A stretch of DNA of 64,000 nucleotides, taken from NCBI GenBank assembly GCA_036362985.1, contig JAYGXS010000003.1:73253674-73317673 (forward strand), written 5' to 3'. The DNA comes from Ligula intestinalis. Its lineage: Eukaryota > Platyhelminthes > Cestoda > Diphyllobothriidea > Diphyllobothriidae. The stretch's first letter is position 1; each line of letters starts with the position of its first letter. A program made the position numbers and the translations under genes. Below, one piece after another: positions 56,056 through 64,000 of this stretch. The notes beneath the pieces are model-generated. The model was not told the origin of the DNA and made no database searches. It worked only from the letters and a program-made list of their open reading frames with translations.

Positions 56056-56449
56056 TTTTCACAATTTGGTCAACTAAAATTAAGCAAATCTGCCAAACCT
56101 CCTAATAACTCGAAGTCCATCATTGACAGAATTTTTCAGCTACGGTAGTTAATTAAATACAAATAGTTTGCCCCAAACTGATCACCTTCAACCAGCAATA
56201 TTTATACGCTGACAACAGACAGTGAGTAGTTTACTAATTACGCATTATTCCCCACCAGGATCTCACACTTTCAGCCAGAGTGTCACCATTTTTATTCCTT
56301 AATGTGGAGAGCATTGGACAACAAAATATCAGTTTTGTATATTATTTTAAACCTTGACACTGACTAACACAGACTATTCACGTTTATATCATGTCTACTT
56401 GCGCTTTCTACGTCTTTTAAGAATAAAATAGAATTTGATAGTGTCTTAG
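56056..56449. other. No gene recognised
   Basis: AT-rich, nothing to report. Confidence 0.4.
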
Positions 56450-56720
56450 TGGGTCATTTCCACTTTGGCTGCAGTTTAAATCCTTACTGGATGCCTGGCA
56501 TCGTCCACACACGCACATCCTGCATCAATAACCTTATTTCCGTCCTGCGGTCACAGGGTTGACATTTGAAAGGTCTCCCTCCTCCTTATCCCAATAAATC
56601 GTACACATGTAGGCAATTGCGCTCTGCACTTTTGACCGACGCAAATTTGTCAACTTTTGATCCTCAACTGATCAGTGCATACATCTCCCACTAGCAGCCT
56701 TCGTTGCTGAATGGGACGGG
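56450..56720 (-). repeat. Dispersed repeat, minus copy
   Basis: Inverted partner of 53160-53440, about 3 kb away. The copies are diverged over about 270 bp. Element type unknown. Confidence 0.65.
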
Positions 56721-57769
56721 TTTTAAGGATGAGGAAAGACGTATGATGCCTAAGGTCTTTCCATGAAATTAATTTTTTTGGGATAACTGCCTTCCAATTT
56801 ATACGAAAGGAGTATGTATGTCTGCTAATTAGGATGGAAAGCCAACGCGTCCGCGAGCGTCCGCGAGCGTCAGTGCTATTGTCGCATCACACCACGAAGT
56901 TTGTGGAGCTGTGCAGAAACTGGCCTTGAAATGCATGTGAGGAGGCGCCTAACAGGTAGATAGAATGCAACAAGCAACCGCGCTCACAGCAGGCTATCGA
57001 TTGGCGTACACACAAAGAACGCAACTCGCAGTCAAATCAATCAATAATTCAAAAATTAAGCTGAATGCCAGAAGCTGAATCACAGCCAATCATGCCGGTA
57101 CCCAAGCCAGGACAGAAGCTGATTGTCTCGAAGGATCTAGCTTACACTCGTTTGCTGCCGTAAACATGTTGAACCTTTTACACTCAAATACTTCTGCTTT
57201 TGTCCGCTTATTGTCGTGTTTTTCCTTGGCAGTTAACGCAAGACATAATTAGGCGGTAACATCTTGGCCTTGGCTACCGTTACAATATATTATGCTCCAA
57301 TACTTGCAAGAATTTTGGACAAAAATTCTGTCAAAACACGCGCCTCGCCTCCCAAGCCTAAACTTTCTATCTTTTCCGCTCTGATCGTGAGCGAAAGTTT
57401 TTGCTGGAGAGAACGGCTGATAGTGAGACCTTGTTTGTTTGGGAATGCTGACAGCAGCTATTGCAGCCCAGTGGAATGAGAAACATTGAGGTAAATACCC
57501 CTTTCTCTTGAACAAGGGGTCACATGTAGTTTGAATTTAGATCTCGTCTGTCTGTGACAACGTTTCATACTGGCTAAAAGCGGTGGTAAAATAGTGTCTG
57601 TTTAGCTGCCTGTCAGGGTCCTACATACAGATCCAAAATTTTGGAATGAGTCGGCCTGGTTATCTTGTCGGTGGCAGAAATGTTTCGTCGAAAAAAATAC
57701 AGAGAAGAATGAATTGGCCATTTAATGTACAGTAACCGTCGACATTCCAACATACCCATCCCCAGTTCT
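56721..57769. other. No gene recognised
   Basis: Contains a small tandem repeat GCGTCCGCGA x2 near 56852-56872. Opposed ORFs at 57249-57515 (-) and 57264-57479 (+) are mutually exclusive and unassigned. Confidence 0.35.
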
Positions 57770-57990
57770 TGTACCCCTTGTAGTTCAATCCTCGTGGTAT
57801 GCGACACCTTGGGTTTTATATACCTGCCCGTTGACGATTAGCAAACCAGAAATGGCTATTCAAGTCTCTTTTCCTTGTCGGTAATGCTCTTCTGCCTATA
57901 ATACTAGCCGGTGCGTGGCTACTGGCGTGTTCATGAGTGTGCTTCAAACCAAGCTGGGAAAAGTGAATCCCATAACGGCTCTATGACCGC
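57770..57990 (+). mobile_element. SINE copy
   Basis: B-box-like AGTTCAATCCTCG, then GTTGACGATTAGCAAACCAG, AAATGGCTATTCAAGTCTC, CTTGTCGGTAATGCTCTTCT and the GC-rich 3' part. Confidence 0.6.
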
Positions 57991-58029
57991 CTATTTACCA
58001 TTGGTAATATCTCCGGTCGAAACCAACAA

Positions 58030-58270
58030 GGCACCGACCGCGTAGCGCAGTGGATAGAGCGCTGAACTTCTAGCCGGTAAAGTCGCGGGTTCAAACATTG
58101 GGTGCCATGACACCTGGGGCTGGCTATCACTGGCCGATTACGGCTAATAAGCCCGTAACCGTTATCTTTGACAGTAATGTCATGCTTTGTATATCGTGAG
58201 CTGCTGTGCAGTTGCTCTCTATGGCAGTACGGGACATGTGAGTCCCGTACCCGATTGGCGAGCGTCCACC
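58030..58270 (+). mobile_element. SINE with the best tRNA-Arg(TCT)-like head
   Basis: Head 58037-58110: CGTAGCGCAGTGGATAGAGC (A box and D arm), GAACTTCTAGCC (anticodon-like TCT) and GCGGGTTCAAACATT (B box). The body follows (GGCTGGCTATCACTGGCCGA, TAATAAGCCCGTAACCG) and then the 3' part with GAGCTGCTGTGCAGTTGC. The head does not form a sound acceptor or T arm, so it is SINE, not a functional tRNA gene. It defines the family as tRNA-Arg derived. Confidence 0.7.
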
Positions 58271-59099
58271 TTAACGATCATGATCTATCGGGCAATGGCC
58301 TCTTGCCTCACTCCGCAGGGCCTTGATCTTTTTAATGTGCAATGACCACGGAACACGTTTTCGTGGCTCAAATTTCACAACCCCGCTTGGATTGACATGG
58401 AAGGATGATGGCAAGTAAACTGCCTCTGTCATCATCCTCTCCCGTGCATTTGTCAATTATCACTTCTGAACCTTATCAAACAAGCGTATTTGGCAGATCA
58501 AGTTAATGCTGAGTGTTTTTTGAACAGACGTGAACATAAGAGAGGAAAGGATCCACAGTGACGGGCCGTCTTCTCTGCTGCAAATATTATATTCATGTCT
58601 GCTCAAATTGTATTCTTCAACTGCAGATACCGGTTTTACTACCCGCGGTAATTTATCTATTTCGTTTACAGATTCCAGCCCTTGTTGCCATTATTTTGAC
58701 CCATTTATATTCAATGCAATCGTACCAATGTCATTTGCCTTTCCCTTACGACTGCACTTTCGGCTAGATAGTTGTGTTAAGCAGAGTGATTACAGGGCAG
58801 TTTTGCCTGTTAATAAAAACCCACTTAAAGCCCCTAAAATATTTTTTTGGAGATGTCCTTTGTTGTCATAAAACATCTTCCCCTTTGAGAGTCTTGGAAC
58901 GACGGCCTAGCGCAGCTATAATTTGCTTTCTTTTGTGGACTTTTTTCACCACACTGAGTTAATAATTGTTACCATGGTCTTCTTAACCACGACCTAGTGC
59001 AATCATGTATGCCCCATAATTTACTTGTTTCAAAGCATACTATTAACGTCATTGTATCGGGTTTTTTTTAGCACAGAAATTCGCTAGCCCAACTCCGAC
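58271..59099. other. No gene recognised
   Basis: The minus ORF 58456-58271 and plus ORFs around 58530-58960 lack any recognisable domain. Confidence 0.35.
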
Positions 59100-59420
59100 T
59101 GGAAGGTTCAAACTCTCACCTCTGGCAGCTGCTTACACATGCACGCGCGCCAATATCTGCCGCCCCCAATCTGGTCAGGTCACTCGGCACCCTAAGGCAG
59201 GCTTGCACAGGAGGCGCGCGCTGCGATTGGCCCCATGCGCTCACTTTTCGGACACCGCCTTCGCGGCTCTGGATCTGCGCTTCCCCGCCTACCAGTTTTG
59301 TCCAACCTGCGCTCCGCTGGTAGTTGGACCATCGATTTCCATTAAGTCCATCATACGCCCAATAGCAGAGATGGTGACTGGAGACAGAGACGAGATTTAT
59401 TTGAAATAAACGCACAACTG
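59100..59420. other. CpG-rich block, unassigned
   Basis: GC-rich island with GCGATTGGCCCC (a CCAAT-type motif) and open frames on both strands (59415-59116 -, 59203-59409 +). The composition resembles the 15.3 and 20.4 kb blocks, but no shared stretch was found. It may be an LTR or promoter remnant. Confidence 0.3.
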
Positions 59421-59631
59421 TCTACCCACTCTAAACCCTTATCCGCTTGAACTGGTGACAACACAAAAGTAAAGAGTACCGAACTGGCTCGAACGTAAGC
59501 CAATTTCGACAATGCAGGCCAGAACTTCGCTTGACTTACTTTGAAGTGGTAGTGGCCTTTGCGCGGGTATTATCGCACTATCTACCCTTACTCACATTCT
59601 GTATGTGTCAGGACAGGCTCAAGGAAACAGA

Positions 59632-59692
59632 CGCTGCTAGTACTGCTGCTACTGCTATTTATAATACTACTACTAATAATTATAATAATTAG
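59632..59692. repeat. Trinucleotide-rich microsatellite
   Basis: Imperfect CTG/CTA/ATA/ATT triplets (CTGCTAGTACTGCTGCTACT then ATACTACTACTAATAATTAT). Confidence 0.7.
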
Positions 59693-60222
59693 GAGTGTAG
59701 ATGAATTTTAGCAATGCAGGCACTATTTCTGACGTAAGCATTTGTCGCAATTGTCGTTGATTATAGTCAACGCTGGTGGTCAAATTACCTCGATGTCAAA
59801 AAGGAAGGTGAATCTGGGTTTATGATATTCCGAGGAAGTATATGCCTTGAGGTCGGAGCATATTATGAATTCCCTTAGTTTCCATTCTCGCACCCCTGTC
59901 CATCAAAAGTTATTTCACATTTTACCAAGCGTAGGCTAGAGAACAGCTGCTTGAGGTAATATGCCATTGCTCAGAGTGCTAATTCTAGTAATCAGACTAA
60001 GTAAGACAAGCGGATAGTATATTCTAGTGATATATTCCTGTACTTGTATCAATAGCTGAAATGCATCCTATTTTTCTACAAGCATAACAGGTGGGATAAT
60101 GAACTTACGCACGTCCCAAACTTCATTTGGGCCGAATTTTAAGACACCTGGGTGACGGCTCAGCTGCGATAGTTAAGTAGGACTGTCAATAATCAGCTAT
60201 TTTCCACTACCCCTGTACAGAA
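59693..60222. other. No gene recognised
   Basis: Nothing supported. Confidence 0.4.
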
Positions 60223-60525
60223 TACAGTAGCAGCCAAAGATCACACAACATGTCAACATATGCGAAAGATTGATACTCTTTTGCTAATCGGCATTGACTC
60301 ACTTTGTCATACCGATTATCGTGTAGTCTATTGGGAAGTCAGTTCAGTCATGATAGGATGCGGGCTTTTTCAAGATCTTTGTTCTTACCACTAATAACAC
60401 GTTTCTATTGTAAAAATGGCTAGTAAGGTAGTATGCCTTTTTATAATTTATTTTGACCGCCTTTATTAATTCAAATATATTTTATGGAGAACATGCACGA
60501 AAAATTATTTCTTGTTTAATCATTA
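60223..60525 (+). mobile_element. Half of a 997-bp foldback MITE (one arm)
   Basis: TACAGTAGCAGCCAAAGATC then ATGCGAAAGATTGATACTCT and ATATTTTATGGAGAACATG match the left arm of the element at 21078. Similarity stops near 60523 with no second arm, so it is a truncated copy. Confidence 0.75.
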
Positions 60526-62990
60526 CAATTAAAAAGTCGGTTATGTCAAACATAAGTTTTCAAAAAAATCTTCATCAGGCCAATACATTTGCAGGGATAA
60601 TGTACGGTTGGACAGGCTTCATAATCAAGTTTTGTGTTGTTAGAAGACGCTAACGCAAGCCCTTTCAATTCCATGACCGACCCCGACTCCAGGTGGCGAT
60701 CGCACATTGCCCCCACTACCTAGTGACAGACGTTCGCTACATGTACCTGACCCCTGACTAATGCTCACAGTGTAGCCCAATTTCCTCCCCCTCTCAACCA
60801 GCACAACGACCTCTACACGCCAATCTCGTCAAGCGGGTGGCGTAGAAACGATGAGCAGTAATCAAAGTGCATTTATTTCCCCTGTCAAACTACACAATTT
60901 TCATTTTCAGGTACTGGACTGATGAAGAGTTGCTGAAAACATAGGTTTTTCAAAGTGACTCTCTAAATTAGACATTTCAACCAAGTAAATATGCCGATTC
61001 GTGAAGTATGTGTCAGCGTGACTGTTGGCAGCAGAAAAAAAGTCTCGGGACGCGCCTGACATTGACACACTTGTCGCTTATGAGTTGTATTATAATCCCT
61101 ATTTCATATAAGCTTGACCACTCTATCAGTGGATAAAAGAGCCTTAGTAGTGCGGCAAAAAACCCAAAAATCACAGTAAACTATATCACAGGGAGTAATG
61201 GCGTTGTAGTTACGCAAGCAGGGGCAAATTTTATTATACGTCCTCCCTCAGACCGTGTCCACTGGGAGGAATGCAGTCACTTCTTAAAACTCCAAACTTT
61301 TATGGCATACTGTTCTACATTATGCTTAGCCACTTCTTGACTCGAGCCGAGGCACGTCTCCTCTTTCTAGTTCTTTCAAACGCCTGGGTATTAAACAGCT
61401 GCGGGGAAGATGAAGGTCGAAAATGTTTTTAACGAAAAATTTCTTTTTATGCGTTCCACTTTCCAAAAACGCAACCCCGGCTCTATTGGTCTCCCTGGGT
61501 AGCTGCTGTAAAAAGGCATTTGTCCTTACTGAATTCTGGCAGGTTGCATGGCCCTCCTGTCACCTTTTGCATGCAGACAGACGAAGATTATTTGAGGCAT
61601 TCTGTCTTTTTGGTGCTTGCTTTTGCGAATAATGCTAAAATAGTGTGCTATTTTAGATGAAGTGGTTGTATAAGTATAAACAAACAGCCAAGACTTTACA
61701 GCGAACCCACTTTTAGTTTGCTTGCTGTAAAATTTTGCACGAAGCAACTACTAAATTAACAAGCGCATATTGAAGATTAAGGTTTAAATGGTTTATTTGA
61801 GTTTGGAGTACTAGTATACATGCAATTCTATGAGTGCGGCCTTAGAAAATGTGCCTTTAATTAACATTTCATTTTCAGGTCAAAAGCATTTTGCCATCAG
61901 TGTTTGAAAAAATTATCCTGAGTGAATTAGTCAATTGTCATGACTATTTTCCCCTCCTCTTAATCATAAAGTAAATAGTCTTATCTACGTTTAGCCAATA
62001 TTTTAGGTTTTTCACGAAACACGCACTATTTTAATTAATAAGGATAAATAAATAAACGGATGTTGCATTTGTGATAGCGCGCTGGTCAGGATAGGTGTGA
62101 ACATATTCGAAGTGATAGCCTTTTTATGCTATCTGAAATATACAGAATACTGAGCAAGTGGATAAATGCCATTTTAAATAATGGCAAATAAGCTTCGTGT
62201 AGGTGATATACTGATAGGCATAAAGGAGCCATGATATCTTATTAACTCTTCAATTCTTACCTAAAATATGTATTAGAGGCGAATTCATTCAGTAGAAAAG
62301 TAGTTAATTTGCTGTTCTAATATGCTGTAAGTAATATTGGTATATTGCTGTCATTTTTCTTTGGAAATAACAATAAATATTTAAGTCTCGAATGTGGATA
62401 CCTATGATGACGTGCCGTTGCTAAATTCTAGCACACATATAATCGAAGATCTCTCCGAAAATTGCAATTGTCGATTTCTGCATGAGGTAATGTAAGGTAA
62501 AGATTATATTTAATCTTGGTGAGTGGCTGATTGCTTCATATAAAATGACAATTGTTTCTAAGTGGAGACATTTAAAACAGGCATTTGGGTTACTTTCGAT
62601 GCTTTTCATGGGGTTCGATTTTCACCCGACACTCACATCTACAGACGGTATGAGCAGTGGGCATCATTACTTCCAGTGTTTTTAAAGTACTTCTCCTTAT
62701 ATCCTGATCGTTGAAAATATCCTAAAACTTTCAAAAACGTTTGGTCGAAGCGCCTACTTTTAAGCTCACGATCACCCTAAAAGGCTTTAAGAGGTGATGG
62801 TTTTCAAAAGAAAGTCAGAAAAACAAACTCTTTATACATAAATTGTCATAAATTGAAGCATATATTCGAGTCCCAGGTTCTTATTGCAGAAGATGAAGAC
62901 GATAAATGCAACTCACAGTTTTCTACCTACATCCCCTCCTGTGTTGTCTTAGCTACACTAAAAAAACACGTCAATTCATGCCGCACATTC
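60526..62990. other. No gene supported; weak tail-like motif and one hairpin
   Basis: 60690-60900 is GC-rich compared with its surroundings. CTGATGA at 60919-60925 is followed by GAAA after only 9 nt, a doubtful relative of the PLE tail. A perfect hairpin lies at 61635-61656 (CTAAAATAG, TGTG, CTATTTTAG). The rest is AT-rich with nothing recognised. Confidence 0.35.
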
Positions 62991-63088
62991 ATTGTCTCTG
63001 AAGTTATCCTCTTGTACGAAGCCAAAAACTCAGACAAATACAATTCTGTTCCAGTGATTGCGTATTCATGAGAGAGAGAGAGAGGGAG
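62991..63088 (+). mobile_element. Solo PLE tail followed by a (GA)n run
   Basis: CTGAAGT (62998-63004), 19 nt, AAAA (63024-63027), ACTCAGACAAATACAATTCT, GTTCCAGTGATTGCG, then (GA)n at 63070-63086, which may be the remnant of the element end. Confidence 0.6.
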
Positions 63089-63329
63089 TAATGCTAAATT
63101 TTCAATGGAAGATCCTTAACTTTTAGTAAAAATGGCTCTTTTCACGGAAAGTAAAAGATAAGGTTAATAAGGGGTCATGGTAAAAGGTCAAAGATAAAAG
63201 GTCATCTTTTACTCAAAATTAAAGATTTAAACATTATCCACATCTACTATGGTGACAGGTCAGCTTTCAACTTATTCATTTCCGCTTCCTCACACGTAAG
63301 GTAGCGTGCTAGGAATTGGAGTAAAGAGT

Positions 63330-64000
63330 GCTAATATGCCGATCTAAGGAAAGACATAGGACGAAAGCCTCGGTGCATAGTACGGGAAGACATCGCAGCC
63401 ATTAGTTCAGAGCAACCTCACTAAAGATACGATCAGCAAATTTCTTGACCGATTAAAAGTGCCGCTGTACTATACTGTCAGCTAAAAGCATAGAAAACAC
63501 CAGCAGCTGAAGAGAGCATTTGGAGAATACGTTTAAGTTTGACCAGGTCTTTTTAAATTAAAGCTGGAAAAATAACTGGAGAGCAGTAAAAATCAGGGGG
63601 AGAATGCAGGCATCTATAAATCACCAGATTAGGGCTTGTGGTGTGCGATATGAATGCAAGCGGATTTTAAGAAAAAGGCCTTCTATATGAAAAAAAATGC
63701 AAGATTGGATGCTAAAGTGACACTAATGTATCGGAAAGAGGATAAGTCGTTGGACAGCATGTCAATAGTTCCAGGACTGAGAGAGGGTCGACACTGGACT
63801 GACTTCCGCTCGTTAAGTAGAAAGCCATTTGCTAAAGACCATGTTGAGACGTGGTCCAGGCCATCCTTCAGTACTTGAAAATATGTCGAACTTTTAACAG
63901 GATGACCAACAAGCATATCATCAGCATATTTAACAAACAAACGTTCACTTGGTGATCGTAGGTCATCAGTGTGGAGGGAGAAGAAATGAGAGGATAATAT
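63330..64000 (-). pseudogene. CR1-like LINE reverse transcriptase fragment, runs off the window
   Basis: Leftward from 64000: SERLFVKYADDMLVGHPVKS (catalytic YADD), LDHVSTWSLANGFLLNERKS, VTLASNL, a stop near 63683, then in shifted frames YRTPQALIW, FIDACILP, YCSPVIFPALI, KRILQMLSSAAGV and VKKFADRIFSE. The order is that of the RT palm-thumb and downstream region of CR1-type LINEs. The YADD part is open, but stops and frameshifts follow. The 5' part lies beyond the window. Confidence 0.87.

Noticed and set aside
58037..58110. Functional tRNA-Arg gene
   Set aside because: A and B boxes and a TCT-like anticodon region are present, but acceptor and T stems do not pair properly and a SINE body follows directly.
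60919..60938. CTGATGA...GAAA as another tail module
   Set aside because: The spacer is 9 nt instead of 19, no stem forms and the following CGTCAG and GTTCC boxes are absent. Probably chance.

Overview
This is eukaryotic, repeat-dominated DNA, most likely from a parasitic flatworm and probably a pseudophyllidean-type tapeworm. That placement is an inference. It rests on many Penelope-like element (PLE) fragments with GIY-YIG endonucleases, CR1-like LINEs, Ty3/gypsy remnants, a tRNA-derived SINE family, foldback MITEs and a gene with introns of only 31-37 bp. There is no operon structure, no CRISPR array and no convincing functional tRNA or rRNA gene. One 10-base N gap (17855-17864) marks an assembly join.

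The one clear host-like gene lies at 940-2322 (+). Seven exons separated by six GT-AG introns of 31-37 bp join into a 392-codon open frame. It carries two FAR1/FLYWCH-like zinc-cluster domains, each with CPS-x-I followed 22 residues later by HNH. A second, weaker candidate is a 66-codon ORF with a signal-peptide-like start at 33155-33355 (+), with a TATA-like box upstream and AATAAA downstream. Two overlapping minus ORFs (4716-5233) and a plus ORF pair (4057-4678) remain unassigned.

Most of the rest is transposon debris. 6.8-8.65 kb holds a 5'-truncated PLE (reverse transcriptase plus endonuclease). PLE fragments recur at 18.1, 20.0-20.9, 28.4, 32.6, 34.0, 39.4-40.7, 41.9-42.4, 43.9-45.3 and 48.2-49.2 kb. 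Solo PLE 3' tails lie at 9.2, 11.0, 14.2, 36.6, 51.1, 53.7 and 63.0 kb. LINE remnants lie at 16.5-17.2 (+) and 63.3-64.0 kb (-). A non-autonomous LTR element lies at 12.7-14.2 kb (-) and a gypsy integrase plus LTR at 42.4-43.9 kb (-). Two 997-bp foldback elements with TA-CAGT-like ends lie at 21078-22074 and 53906-54902, with half a copy at 60.2 kb. SINE copies are scattered from 15 to 58 kb.

The most interesting non-genic signal is a short module in nearly every PLE tail: CTGANGA (or a decayed form), then exactly 19 nt able to form a 6-7 bp hairpin, then GAAA and often CGTCAG. The stem sequence changes between copies while pairing is kept. CTGANGA-hairpin-GAAA resembles the hammerhead ribozyme core known from PLEs, but a normal helix III is not evident. 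PLE fragments are also repeatedly arranged head to head, often with a perfect hairpin at the junction.
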